Positions 16,171-25,166 of a stretch of DNA of 36,972 nt are shown here, in pieces. The stretch lies in the NCBI GenBank assembly GCA_000432775.1, contig HF990397.1, positions 20,470 to 57,441 of the forward strand. Reading direction: 5' to 3'. The stretch is from Alistipes sp. CAG:831. Its GTDB lineage: Bacteria > Bacteroidota > Bacteroidia > Bacteroidales > UBA932. The position numbers and the translations under genes were made by a program. The number at the start of each line of letters is the position of its first letter. Positions within the stretch are counted from its first letter, which is position 1. The notes beneath the pieces were generated by a model. That model saw nothing but the letters and a program-made list of their open reading frames with translations, was not told the DNA's origin and did not search any database.

Positions 16171-17526
16171 TTATTGTTTCTGCAAATTTACATTTTTCCG
16201 CCTAAAATATAAATAGTATGCTATGCCGACCGCATCTGCCAATGCCCAGCCGATGGGTATGGACCACCATATACCGAGAACTCCGACGGAAGGAATGGCC
16301 GCCAGAACATAGGCAAGGACGACGCGGGTGCCGAGAGACAGTATGGTAAGTACGACGGACATGGCCGGCATGCGGATGGCGCGGTAGTAGCCGTACAGCA
16401 GGAAGAGGATGCCGATGCCGAAGTAGAAGGAGCCTTCCACGCGGAGGTACTGCACGCCTATCCGTATGATCTCGACTTCCTCTGCCCGTACGAAAATAAG
16501 CATCAGAGGCCTGGCCAGCAGGAATACCAGCAGCGAGACAGCCAGCGAGAACAGCACCGATATCAGGAAAGCACTCCGCACTCCACGGCGTATCCGCGCC
16601 GATTTACCGGCTCCGTAGTTCTGCGCCGTAAACGTAGAGAACGCATTGCCCAGTTCCTGCACAGGCATATAGGCGAAAGAATCTATCTTCACGGCAGCCG
16701 CGAAAGCCGCCATCACGGCCGTACCGAAGGTATTGACCAGTCCCTGCACCATCAGTATTCCGAAATTCATGACCGACTGCTGCACGCAGGTCAGCGACGA
16801 GAACGAGGCTATCTCCCTCACCGAGGCTCCGTCCAGCTTCATATCCTCCTTCCTGACCCGCAGTTCGGGCCGCCTGTGAAGCACATAGACCATCAGCCCG
16901 AGTGCCGACACTCCCTGGGCTACCACTGTCGCCAGAGCCGCACCGCCTACGCCCATATCGAAACCGATGATGAACAGGAGGTCCAGACCGATATTGAGCA
17001 CTACCGACACACCCAGGAACCACAGCGGAGTGACCGAGTCGCCGACGGCCCGGAGCAGAGCCGCATAGAAATTGTACAGGAACGTAAAGGGAATTCCTCC
17101 GAAGATGATCAGCAGATACAGCCGCAACATGTCATATATCTCCTCCGGTACCTGAAGCAGCCTCAGTATCGGGTCGATGAATACAAACGACACTATGGTG
17201 AGTACCGCCGTCACACAGCCTATCAGCACCAGCGATACATAGATACTGCGCCGTAGCCCCGGCATGTTTCCCGCCCCGAACTGCATGGAGAATACCGTCC
17301 CGCTGCCCATGGCCAGACCCAGCAGCACCGATATCAGAAAGGTCATCAGACTGTAGGCCGACCCTACCGCAGCCAATGCTTCCGGTCCTATGCAGCGTCC
17401 CACAATCAGAGTATCGGCGATATTGTAGCACTGCTGCATCAGCGAGCCGAGCATCATCGGCAGGGTAAATCGCAGCAGCGTGGAAGTGATGCCGCCAACA
17501 GTGAGGTCTCCGGTACGTACAGTCAT
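16171..17526 (-). CDS. MATE family efflux transporter
   Basis: A 451-residue protein with about twelve hydrophobic segments in two similar halves. The N-terminus TLPMMLGSLMQQCYNIADTLIVGRCIGPEALAAVG is the standard MATE opening (key parts LPMMLGSLMQQ and ADTLIVGR); the second half repeats it with QGLVNTFGTAVMAAFA. It most likely exports small organic cations or drugs using Na+ or H+; the substrate is not predictable. A TATCTTTG box lies 20 bases upstream of the start. Confidence 0.93.
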   Translation of the reverse strand: MTVRTGDLTVGGITSTLLRFTLPMMLGSLMQQCYNIADTLIVGRCIGPEALAAVGSAYSLMTFLISVLLGLAMGSGTVFSMQFGAGNMPGLRRSIYVSLVLIGCVTAVLTIVSFVFIDPILRLLQVPEEIYDMLRLYLLIIFGGIPFTFLYNFYAALLRAVGDSVTPLWFLGVSVVLNIGLDLLFIIGFDMGVGGAALATVVAQGVSALGLMVYVLHRRPELRVRKEDMKLDGASVREIASFSSLTCVQQSVMNFGILMVQGLVNTFGTAVMAAFAAAVKIDSFAYMPVQELGNAFSTFTAQNYGAGKSARIRRGVRSAFLISVLFSLAVSLLVFLLARPLMLIFVRAEEVEIIRIGVQYLRVEGSFYFGIGILFLLYGYYRAIRMPAMSVVLTILSLGTRVVLAYVLAAIPSVGVLGIWWSIPIGWALADAVGIAYYLYFRRKNVNLQKQ

Positions 17527-17545
17527 CTACTGAAAATTTGCAGGC

Positions 17546-17553
17546 CAAAGATA
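17546..17553 (-). promoter_or_regulatory. Putative -7 box for the MATE gene
   Basis: Minus-strand TATCTTTG, an exact TAnnTTTG match, 20 bases before the MATE start. No clear -33 TTTG at the normal spacing. Confidence 0.35.
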
Positions 17554-17621
17554 ACGATAATGCATAAAATGTGAGGATGAAAGTGGCATTTATACGGATA
17601 CATCGAAAAGGGCGGAAAAAC

Positions 17622-17653
17622 AAAGGGCGGCAGAACGGAATCTGTCGCCCTTT
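17622..17653 (-). terminator. Terminator after the M16 peptidase genes
   Basis: AAAGGGCGGCAGA (17623-17635) and TCTGTCGCCCTTT (17641-17653) pair at 12 of 13 positions with a 5-base loop. Read on the minus strand the stem is followed by TGTTTTT, so it ends the M16 transcript, 24 bases after its stop codon. Confidence 0.8.
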
Positions 17654-17676
17654 TGATTAATGTATAAATTGCAGTA

Positions 17677-19737
17677 CTACAGCTGGTCGGGAGTGAGACC
17701 GGAGTTGACTGTCACATCAGTGACCTTGGCCTCGACTACTCCTACCTGAGGCAGAGATACTTTCTGTACCATCGGGTAGATGATGCCGTAAGCTGTCTTC
17801 TGGTAATCGCCGAAGATCACTTCCTGGGTCTGGCCCTGGGCGGAAGCGATGGATTTTACCTTAAGACCGGTAGCCACATCGTAGAAGTTGTAGTTGACCA
17901 TACCGCCCTTCTCCTGCTTTACCTTATAGGCGTCGCTGCCCTCAACACTTTCTATGCCCTCGAGAGTGAAGACATAGCCCTGCTCTGCTCCGAGAATCTC
18001 GGGGAAGGGATAGATGTCGCTCATTGCCTCTACCTGGGCGGGGTCGGTAATCTCCTGCTCCATACCGCCGGCCGAAACCTTAATCTTGCCGTCACGGAGC
18101 ACGATGTTGGAAACCGGATTGCCGTTCATGGTCTGGGCGACGGAGAAGCATTTCTGGTCGATGATACGTTTGGTTGTGGTAGTCATGCTCATGCCCATGA
18201 CGCTCATCTCCACCTCTTCGGTCATGTCCTTGATACCCTCCACGAGAGCACGGCCGCCGATGGCGTTGAGATAGTTCTCGAGCACGGACTCAACGGTCAC
18301 ATCGGCCGATACTTCCTTGCGCTCGATGGGCTTACCCTCGAAATCGAGTTCAACGACCACTCCGTCGGAATCGTAAGCTGCAAGAGCGGGTATCACGGAA
18401 GGATCACCTACGCAGAACCAGTACATGTTGTCCGGGTCGAAGTACTTGGCTACTACGGCACGGATATCGTCCATAGTCAGGGCATCCAGTCTCTGCAGAT
18501 AGGTAGCGTAATAGTCATCGGGCAGACCGTAACGCTCAATATAGTAGGCAAACTGAGCAATCTGGTCGGAAGACTCCAGGGAACGGGAGAATTCACCGGC
18601 ATACATGGTCTTGAACTTCTTCAGATCATCCTCGGTATAGACGCCGTCCATCATGTTCTGAAGTTCATAACGCATCTGTACGAAGGAACTGTCCGTAGCA
18701 TTGCTGTTGACATCACCGAGAGCATAGAAAGTACCGGATACCTCGTCAGGACGAATGCTGGAATAAGCTCCGTATGTCCAGCCGTGGGTCTCGCGGAGAT
18801 TTCTGAACAGCTTGGCATCGAATCCGCCGCCACCATAGATACCGTTGGCAATCTGCAGGGCCATCAGATCCTCGGAATCCTGTGTAAGAGTGATGGGAGC
18901 CATCATGCGGATAGTCGACTGCACGGCTCCGTCCTTGGGCGAGAATACTACCTCGATGCCCTCAGGACGGTTAACACCCGGATCCTCGAAAGCAATGACC
19001 TCGCCAGCCTCCCAAGAAGCCAGATATTTACTGCACAGAGCCTTGGCCTCCTTGAGTTTCATGTCACCGACGATAATCATTATAGCACTGTTGGGGATGA
19101 TGTACTTGTCATAGTACTCGCGGCAGTCATCCGCTGTAATGTTGTTCACGGTAGCCTCGGTCATGATATCCCTGTAAGGATGTCCCTCGGGATATACAGT
19201 AGCCGCCAGAATGTTGGTGATAATGGATGAGGGCTGACTGGATGAGAGCTGAAGTGCACCGAGATACTGGTCACGCATCTTGTCCATCTCCTCCTGAGGG
19301 AAGGTAGGATGGTAAAGCACGTCGGTGAGGATGTCCATCATCCGGTCCGTGTACTTGGTCAGAGTGGTGAAACCGATGGAGCTGGAGCCGGTGCGGAACG
19401 AAGCTCCGAGAAAATCCACCTCGTTGTTGATCTGCTCGGCGGTACGGTTGGCAGTACCCTTGCTCCAGACCTCTCCGAAGAACTGGGACTCACCGGCCTT
19501 GTCTCCTTCCACGAAAGGATCGATGATGAAATTTATAGCCACACTTACCAGAGGGCGGTCATGGTCCTCTACGAGGATGACACGGAGTCCGTTGTCAAGA
19601 GTGAATTTATCGAAATCCCCGAACTCCACCACTGGAGCGGGACCGGCCTCAGGCGCCTTGGTTCTGTCTATCTGGGCGCTCAGCTGGAAAAGGGACAGCA
19701 GGGCGGCTGCAATTGTAAGAGATAATATCTTTTTCAT
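17677..19737 (-). CDS. M16 family peptidase, non-catalytic subunit with C-terminal extension
   Basis: A 686-residue secreted or periplasmic protein (signal peptide about 1-21, ending LSAQ). Residues about 40-475 are two M16 halves. The zinc motif HxxEH is replaced by QFFGE at 85-89, so it should not bind zinc. It keeps the Arg/Tyr pair typical of partner subunits (Arg315 and Tyr322 in NLRETHGWTYGAY). Residues about 477-686 are an extra domain starting LENYLNAIGG with beta-rich sequence, resembling LolA-like lipoprotein-sorting folds; this is a weak inference. The active partner is encoded 21 bases upstream. Confidence 0.9.
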   Translation of the reverse strand: MKKILSLTIAAALLSLFQLSAQIDRTKAPEAGPAPVVEFGDFDKFTLDNGLRVILVEDHDRPLVSVAINFIIDPFVEGDKAGESQFFGEVWSKGTANRTAEQINNEVDFLGASFRTGSSSIGFTTLTKYTDRMMDILTDVLYHPTFPQEEMDKMRDQYLGALQLSSSQPSSIITNILAATVYPEGHPYRDIMTEATVNNITADDCREYYDKYIIPNSAIMIIVGDMKLKEAKALCSKYLASWEAGEVIAFEDPGVNRPEGIEVVFSPKDGAVQSTIRMMAPITLTQDSEDLMALQIANGIYGGGGFDAKLFRNLRETHGWTYGAYSSIRPDEVSGTFYALGDVNSNATDSSFVQMRYELQNMMDGVYTEDDLKKFKTMYAGEFSRSLESSDQIAQFAYYIERYGLPDDYYATYLQRLDALTMDDIRAVVAKYFDPDNMYWFCVGDPSVIPALAAYDSDGVVVELDFEGKPIERKEVSADVTVESVLENYLNAIGGRALVEGIKDMTEEVEMSVMGMSMTTTTKRIIDQKCFSVAQTMNGNPVSNIVLRDGKIKVSAGGMEQEITDPAQVEAMSDIYPFPEILGAEQGYVFTLEGIESVEGSDAYKVKQEKGGMVNYNFYDVATGLKVKSIASAQGQTQEVIFGDYQKTAYGIIYPMVQKVSLPQVGVVEAKVTDVTVNSGLTPDQL

Positions 19738-19758
19738 ATCGCTGTTCTTGTCTTATGA

Positions 19759-21075
19759 TTAGTTCTGTTTGGGAAGATAGTAGATGGAAATCTTCTGATC
19801 GGGGTCAATGTACTTCTTGGCTACTTCCAGTACCTTCTCCTTGGTCAGGGAAGAGTAGTTCTCCATAGTCTCATTGACAAAGTTCGTATTCTTGAAGTAG
19901 GTATATGCAGTGGCAAGGCTTTCTGCTGTCTCCTCGATTGTGGAGTTGGACCTGGCCTGGGCCATCTCGACCATGTTCATCACCTTCTGGAACTCCTCGT
20001 CTGTCATACCGTTCTCAAGCAGTCCGTAGAGCTCGGCATCCACATCGGACTCCAGCACGGACAGATCCACTCCGTTAGGAATAGCCTGGATTACAAAGGC
20101 TCCCGGATGCTCAAATGGCAGAATCATACCGAGGGCCATCAGACCGGTCTTCTTGTTATCCACGATCTGGGCCTGGAAACGGGCGGAGTTGCCCTGGGAG
20201 AGGATGGCGTTGAACACATCCATAGCAAAATAGTCTTCGGTGCCGTATGCGGGAGCGGGATAAGCCTCGATCAGCATGGGCATCTGTATGTTGTCATAGA
20301 CGGTATCCTTGATGGGGGCGGTACGCTTAGGCTCCATATTGGGATCCGGACGGCGGGGCTCCACGGTACCTGCGGGTATATCGCCGAAATACTCCTCAAT
20401 CCACTCCTTGGTCTGCTTGACATCGAAGTCACCGCAGATGGTCAGCACGGCATTGTTGGGTTTGTAGAACATGTCGTGGAAGTCCTGGAAGTCCTGAACG
20501 GATGCGTTGCGGATATGTTCCTCGGAACCGAGTATGTCATGACTGTAAGGGTGCACTTTGAATGAGTTGGCCTGAATCTTTGTCATCACAGTTCCGTAAG
20601 GCTGGTTGTCGCGGGTCTGACCCATCTCCTGGCACACTACATTTTTCTGAGTGTTGACACCTATGTCCTCAATCTTGGGATGCAGCATTCTCTCGGACTC
20701 GAGCCACATTCCGAGCTCCAGCTGGTTGGAGGGCAGCAGCTCGAAATAATAGGTGCGGTCCCACGAAGTGTTGGCGTTCAGCGAGCCGCCGGCCTCCGAC
20801 ACGTAGGTAGCGTACTCCCCGCGGCCGATGTTCTCAGTACCCTCGAACATAAGATGCTCGAAGAAATGGGCAAAGCCGGTCAGGGTAGGCTCCTCGTTCT
20901 TCGAACCCACATGATACATCACGGAAATTACGACATTGGGGGTCTTGTGGTTCTGCGAGAGAATCACATGCAGACCGTTGTCGAGGTCGTACTCCTCGAA
21001 CTTGATATTCTGCGCCGAAGCGGCGAAAGGCAGCAGGGCTGCCGACAGAATAAGGGTTAAAATGGTTTTCTTCAT
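19759..21075 (-). CDS. M16 family zinc peptidase, catalytic subunit
   Basis: A 438-residue protein with a signal peptide (1-21, ending ASA). The zinc-binding, catalytic motif is His70-x-x-Glu73-His74 in HFFEHLMFEGT; the third ligand is expected about 75 residues later near WLESERM. The C-terminal half lacks an Arg/Tyr pair at the expected site (IVDNKKTGLMALG). With the next gene it should form a two-chain M16B peptidase like mitochondrial processing peptidase or the bacterial paired M16B enzymes. Substrates are likely small periplasmic peptides. It lies 54 bases after the acetyltransferase gene. Confidence 0.94.
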   Translation of the reverse strand: MKKTILTLILSAALLPFAASAQNIKFEEYDLDNGLHVILSQNHKTPNVVISVMYHVGSKNEEPTLTGFAHFFEHLMFEGTENIGRGEYATYVSEAGGSLNANTSWDRTYYFELLPSNQLELGMWLESERMLHPKIEDIGVNTQKNVVCQEMGQTRDNQPYGTVMTKIQANSFKVHPYSHDILGSEEHIRNASVQDFQDFHDMFYKPNNAVLTICGDFDVKQTKEWIEEYFGDIPAGTVEPRRPDPNMEPKRTAPIKDTVYDNIQMPMLIEAYPAPAYGTEDYFAMDVFNAILSQGNSARFQAQIVDNKKTGLMALGMILPFEHPGAFVIQAIPNGVDLSVLESDVDAELYGLLENGMTDEEFQKVMNMVEMAQARSNSTIEETAESLATAYTYFKNTNFVNETMENYSSLTKEKVLEVAKKYIDPDQKISIYYLPKQN

Positions 21076-21129
21076 ACTTTTGATTGGTTGTGTTAAATTA
21101 TTTCTGTTTTATAAATTATCGTTCAATTT

Positions 21130-21711
21130 CTATTCCATTGCACTCACCTTGCCGTTCTCCAGCCTGTATCTTTCTCCGGTACCCTGACACACTGCCGTCC
21201 CGTCAGGTCCGAACTCCAGACGGTAGCCCGCCCGGCTCATCCATCCGACCTGCCTCGAGGGATTGCCCACCACCAGCGCATACGGAGGCACATCCTTCGT
21301 TACCACCGCCCCTGCTCCGATGAAGGCCCATTCGCCGATGTCATGGCCGCATACCACGGTGGCGTTGGCCCCTATCGTCGCCCCCTGCCCCACATGAGTG
21401 CGGAGATACTCTCCCCTGCGGCTGACAGCGCTTCGGGGGTTGACCACATTGGTAAACACACAGGAAGGCCCGAGAAACACATCGTCCCCGCAGGTGACTC
21501 CCGTGTACACTGATACATTGTTCTGCACCTTGACATTGCGGCCGAGAACCACCTCCGGGGAGATGACCACGTTCTGCCCGATATTGCAGCCCGGCCCGAG
21601 CACCGCACCGGTCATGATATGGGAAAAATGCCATATCCGGCACCCCTCTCCTATCGTGCATCCAGGGTCGATGACCGCAGTCTCATGTGCGAAATAATTC
21701 CTTTCTTCCAT
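21130..21711 (-). CDS. Left-handed beta-helix N-acetyltransferase (WbpD/WlbB type)
   Basis: A 193-residue protein with hexapeptide repeats through most of its length (IDPGCTIGEGCRIW, GPGCNIGQNVVISPEVVLG, VGQGATIGANATVVCG). The pattern HFSHIMTGAVLGPGCNIGQN followed by VFTNVVNPRS matches WbpD/WlbB, which acetylates UDP-2-acetamido-3-amino-2,3-dideoxyglucuronate. The preceding aminotransferase and oxidoreductase genes support this. The product sugar is used in O-antigens or other surface glycans. The start ATG is 4 bases from the end of the aminotransferase gene. Confidence 0.85.
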   Translation of the reverse strand: MEERNYFAHETAVIDPGCTIGEGCRIWHFSHIMTGAVLGPGCNIGQNVVISPEVVLGRNVKVQNNVSVYTGVTCGDDVFLGPSCVFTNVVNPRSAVSRRGEYLRTHVGQGATIGANATVVCGHDIGEWAFIGAGAVVTKDVPPYALVVGNPSRQVGWMSRAGYRLEFGPDGTAVCQGTGERYRLENGKVSAME

Positions 21712-21715
21712 TTTC

Positions 21716-22852
21716 CTATTTTCCGAAAAATTCCTTGACTGCCTCCGCGATTCTCTCCTGCACCCCTTCCGTCAGTTCCGTATGCATCGGCAGGGACAAT
21801 ACGCTCCCGGCCAGAGCCTCCGCGACGGGAAGGGACAGCCCGTCCTGACGGTAGGCCTGCTGATGATGCAGCGGCAGAGGATAATATATCATCGACGGAA
21901 TCCCGCGTGAGGCCAGATGTTCCTTCAGTCCATCCCTCCGTCCGTCAGCCACTTTCAGGGTAAACTGGTGCCAGACGTGGGTACTGAAAGGAGACTCGGC
22001 GGGCAGCTCGATGCCCTCTGTCCCTGAGAGCAATGCCCGATAGCGGGCGGCTGCCTCCTGACGCGCGGCGCAGTACTCATCGAGATGCCGCAGCTTGACC
22101 TCGAGGACAGCAGCCTGAATGGTATCGAGGCGGGAGTTGCAGCCCACCACGTCGTGGTGATATTTGACCCTCTGTCCATGATTGGCCGTCATGCGGATGC
22201 GCTCCGCCAGTTCCGGATCATCCGTGAACAGGGCTCCGCCATCCCCGTAGCAGCCGAGGTTCTTCGAGGGGAAGAACGAGGTGCAGCCGATGTGTCCGAG
22301 GGTGCCGGTGTATCTGCGGCGGCCATCCGGGAATGTGTAGACGGCTCCGAGGGACTGGGCATTGTCCTCCACGACATACAGACCGTGTGCGGCGGCGAAA
22401 TCCAGGATCGGAGCCATGTCGCAGCTCTGTCCGAAGAGGTGGACGGGTATGACAGCCCGCGTCCGGGATGTCAGCGCCCGCTCCATGCAGCTGATGTCTA
22501 TATTAAAGGTGCTGCGGTCCACATCCACCAGCACAGGCCTGAGTCCCAACAGGGCTATTACCTCAGCCGAAGCCACGTAGGTGAATGCCGGGACGATGAC
22601 CTCGTCGCCTGATCTCAGGCCGAGGGCCATGAGGGCTATCTGGAGGGCATCCGTACCGTTGCCGCAGGGAATGACATGGGCGGCTCCCGTGTATTGCGCA
22701 AGGGCTGATGCAAAGCGTCCGACCGCCGGTCCGCCTATAAATGCCGAACCGTCTATGACCTCCGCTATGGCGGCGTCAACTTCCGCCTTGATTTTCAGGT
22801 ACTGACCGTGAAGGTCCACCATCTGAATCTTCTGCTGCATTGTCCTGTCCAT
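21716..22852 (-). CDS. DegT/DnrJ/EryC1 sugar aminotransferase (WbpE/WlbC type)
   Basis: A 378-residue PLP enzyme. Lys197 in FFPSKNLGCYGDGGA should hold PLP, and Asp163 in VVEDNAQSLGA pairs with the pyridine nitrogen. GNGTDALQIAL near 64-74 binds the phosphate. In the WbpE/WlbC pathway it transfers an amino group to C3 of the 3-keto uronate. A downstream in-frame ATG (residue 5) is possible; the conserved part begins at MVDLHGQY. The gene begins 3 bases after the oxidoreductase stop. Confidence 0.9.
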   Translation of the reverse strand: MDRTMQQKIQMVDLHGQYLKIKAEVDAAIAEVIDGSAFIGGPAVGRFASALAQYTGAAHVIPCGNGTDALQIALMALGLRSGDEVIVPAFTYVASAEVIALLGLRPVLVDVDRSTFNIDISCMERALTSRTRAVIPVHLFGQSCDMAPILDFAAAHGLYVVEDNAQSLGAVYTFPDGRRRYTGTLGHIGCTSFFPSKNLGCYGDGGALFTDDPELAERIRMTANHGQRVKYHHDVVGCNSRLDTIQAAVLEVKLRHLDEYCAARQEAAARYRALLSGTEGIELPAESPFSTHVWHQFTLKVADGRRDGLKEHLASRGIPSMIYYPLPLHHQQAYRQDGLSLPVAEALAGSVLSLPMHTELTEGVQERIAEAVKEFFGK

Positions 22853-22855
22853 GAT

Positions 22856-23827
22856 TTACCAGCCGAAAGGATGAGGAGCCAGGGGCAGCTTGGCCAGAGG
22901 ATGGTAGTCCCCCTTGAGGCCTATGGGTGTGGCCGTACGGATCTGACTGACTATCTCGATGCAGGGACGGGCCTCGCTGATGCGGAACCCTTCCCCTGCC
23001 AGTATTTTCTCATAGCTGCGGGTATGCAGCTCGGTAAAGCCGGCGCTGAACTCGAACTCCTCCCCGTCTATCATGATAGTACGGTAGGTCCGCTTCTCAC
23101 CCTGGACGGCATTCTCCGGCAGATTGTCCGCATTGATGCTCAGGAAGTAGCGCACACGGGCCTTCTTCAGGCCCAGATAGCCGGCCACGCGGTCGTGACT
23201 CTTGACATGCACGATATTCTCGCTCACCGGTCCGAAAATCCACTGGAGCATGTCGTAGAAATGTACTCCGATATTCGTGGCCACTCCCCCGCTCTTGTGC
23301 TCGTCCCCCTTCCAGGAGGCGTAGTACCAGTTGCCGCGGGAGGTGATATAGGTCAGGTCCACGTCGTAGACTTTGTCCGAGGGTCCCTCGTCTATCTTCT
23401 TCTTCAAGGCCGCTATCGAGTCGTGGAGACGGAGCTGGAGGATGTTGTAGGCCTTGTGGCCGGTCTCCTCCTCTATTTTCATTATGGCGTCGATGTTATG
23501 GGGATTGAGCACGGCGGGCTTCTCGCAGATGACATCGGCCCCAAGTCTGAGGCCGTAGCGCATGTGGGCGTCATGCAGGTAGTTCGGAGTACATACCGAC
23601 AGCATCTCTATCTGACGGTCAGTACCCTTGAGCTTGGAGCAGTGACGGTCGAAGAGCTCCTGCTCAGTAAAAAAAGCAGCATCGGGGAAGTAACTGTCCA
23701 TGATCCCGACACTGTCGAAGCGGTCGTAAGCCGCCTGCAAGATATTTCCTGTATCCTTTATAGCCCTGAGGTGCCTTGGAGCAATATAGCCGCCGACACC
23801 GATCAGCGCAAAATTTTTGTTTGGCAT
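22856..23827 (-). CDS. Gfo/Idh/MocA oxidoreductase (WbpB/WlbA type)
   Basis: A 323-residue NAD-dependent dehydrogenase. The N-terminus FALIGVGGYIAPRHLRAIKDTGN has the WbpB/WlbA form of the Rossmann loop. CEKPAVLNPHNID near 100-112 is the conserved Lys-Pro motif, and the IGVHFYDMLQWIFGP helix carries the catalytic His/Asp residues. WbpB oxidises C3 of UDP-N-acetylglucosaminuronate. It heads a three-gene minus-strand unit with the aminotransferase and the acetyltransferase. The UDP-GlcNAc 6-dehydrogenase (WbpA) and epimerase (WbpI) are not in the window. Confidence 0.9.
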   Translation of the reverse strand: MPNKNFALIGVGGYIAPRHLRAIKDTGNILQAAYDRFDSVGIMDSYFPDAAFFTEQELFDRHCSKLKGTDRQIEMLSVCTPNYLHDAHMRYGLRLGADVICEKPAVLNPHNIDAIMKIEEETGHKAYNILQLRLHDSIAALKKKIDEGPSDKVYDVDLTYITSRGNWYYASWKGDEHKSGGVATNIGVHFYDMLQWIFGPVSENIVHVKSHDRVAGYLGLKKARVRYFLSINADNLPENAVQGEKRTYRTIMIDGEEFEFSAGFTELHTRSYEKILAGEGFRISEARPCIEIVSQIRTATPIGLKGDYHPLAKLPLAPHPFGW

Positions 23828-23851
23828 ATCATTTTCGTTTTTTCAAACCTA

Positions 23852-23859
23852 CAAAGATA
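23852..23859 (-). promoter_or_regulatory. Putative -7 box for the nucleotide-sugar operon
   Basis: Minus-strand TATCTTTG, 24 bases before the oxidoreductase start, in the 47-base gap between this gene and the divergent recombinase. A -33 element would fall in the first codons of the recombinase, where only TTGT is seen. Confidence 0.4.
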
Positions 23860-23874
23860 ATAAAATTAAACGCC

Positions 23875-25101
23875 ATGACAACAATTAGATTGAAATTCAG
23901 AAGTTCTTCCGTGGAAGGCAGACCAGGAACCCTCTACTATCAGATCTGCCGCAGACAGTCCTACAAAAGGATCAACACCAGGATGCACATCTATCCCTTC
24001 CAGTGGGATCCGGCATCATGCACCCTCCGTCACGACAAGGACAGACTGGGAATACTCTCTGAATATCAAAAAAATATCGATAGGGACCTCCTTTTGCTCA
24101 GGGATATAGTGGACAAAATGAACTCCACGGGCAAAGACTATACGCCTGGCGACGTCATAAGCAGGTTCATGAGCAAGGGGCATGAACTGTCGGCGGTCAT
24201 GTTCATGAAACACGAGATACAGGCCCTGACCTGCGCCATGAAGCTGGGTTCAGCCCGCAACCACCGCAAGACCCTGAACAGCTTCTCCGCATTCCTGCAC
24301 AACCACGACATCCTCCTTTCGGACCTGGACTGGAAGCTCATCTCCGAGTACGAATACTGGCTGTACCGGCGCAACGTGGCCAGGAATACAGTCTCATTCT
24401 ACATGCGCATCCTGCGCTCGGTCTACAACAAGGCTGTCAAGGAAGGGCTCATAGTCCAGAAAAATCCGTTCAAGGACGCATACACCGGCATTGAGCACAC
24501 GAGGAAAAGAGCCGTGGACGAGGATGTTATGCTCCGCCTCATATCCATGGACCTGAGTTGTTCGGAAGCACTGACCCTCGCCAGGGACCTGTTCATTTTC
24601 AGCTACTGTGCAAGGGGCATGGCCTTTGTAGACATAGTGTTCCTGCATAAAAGCGATATTACGGGCAATATCCTGAGATATGTCAGGAAAAAGACCGGAC
24701 AGCAGATGTGCATCAGGATAGAACCGTGCCTGCGCTGCATTATAGACAGATACTCGGCAATCACGGCTGATTCCCCATATGTATTCCCGGTCATCAAATC
24801 CACCGATACGACAGAAGCCTACCGCCAGTACCAGACAGCCCTGGGATACCACAACCGCAAACTCAAGAGAATAAGCCGCATGCTCGGGCTGGACACCCCG
24901 CTGTCCTCCTATGTGAGCCGCCACACCTGGGCCACGACAGCCCGCAACCGCAACACCCCCATCGCAGTCATCAGCTCAGGCATGGGGCACACATCCGAAC
25001 ACACCACACAGATCTATCTGGCGGCCATCAGCGACTCGGTAATCGACCAGTTCAACCATCACATACTCGACCCGCTCAACAGGGCGGTGGAGAATATGTA
25101 A
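23875..25101 (+). CDS. Tyrosine recombinase of the Bacteroides invertase/integrase type
   Basis: A 408-residue protein from ATG 23875; the open frame reaches back to 23776 but that part covers the divergent oxidoreductase and its promoter. An N-terminal arm-binding region (LKFRSSSVEGRPGTLYYQICRR) and a SAM-like core-binding domain (about 105-200) precede the catalytic domain. Likely catalytic residues are Arg247 (CARGMAFVD), a lysine near 272, Arg349 (SYVSRHTWAT), His372 (GMGHTSEHT) and nucleophile Tyr381 (IYLAAI). The usual His of HxxR is Tyr346, as in some Bacteroides recombinases. Relatives next to capsule loci flip promoters. The next gene, upxY, is 65 bases away, which fits that class. 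Confidence 0.9.
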   Translation: MTTIRLKFRSSSVEGRPGTLYYQICRRQSYKRINTRMHIYPFQWDPASCTLRHDKDRLGILSEYQKNIDRDLLLLRDIVDKMNSTGKDYTPGDVISRFMSKGHELSAVMFMKHEIQALTCAMKLGSARNHRKTLNSFSAFLHNHDILLSDLDWKLISEYEYWLYRRNVARNTVSFYMRILRSVYNKAVKEGLIVQKNPFKDAYTGIEHTRKRAVDEDVMLRLISMDLSCSEALTLARDLFIFSYCARGMAFVDIVFLHKSDITGNILRYVRKKTGQQMCIRIEPCLRCIIDRYSAITADSPYVFPVIKSTDTTEAYRQYQTALGYHNRKLKRISRMLGLDTPLSSYVSRHTWATTARNRNTPIAVISSGMGHTSEHTTQIYLAAISDSVIDQFNHHILDPLNRAVENM

Positions 25102-25121
25102 GGGCATATTTTGCAAGAAAC

Positions 25122-25154
25122 TTTAGATAAGACACGAATAATTCCTTAGATTTG
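25122..25154 (+). promoter_or_regulatory. Putative promoter of the upxY gene
   Basis: TAGATTTG at 25147-25154 matches the TAnnTTTG -7 consensus. TTTA at 25122-25125 is a one-mismatch -33 box with a 21-base spacer. The ATG at 25167 follows 12 bases after the -7 box, giving a very short or leaderless transcript if this is the main start. Confidence 0.35.
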
Positions 25155-25166
25155 CAGTCTGACACT

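Noticed and set aside
17677..19737. An active M16 zinc peptidase in the 686-residue protein
   Set aside because: The HxxEH motif is QFFGE; metal binding is not expected.
25102..25166. Invertible promoter between the recombinase and upxY
   Set aside because: I looked for inverted repeats flanking the -7 box and found none long enough; only short direct repeats (TTTAGAT/CTTAGAT) are present.
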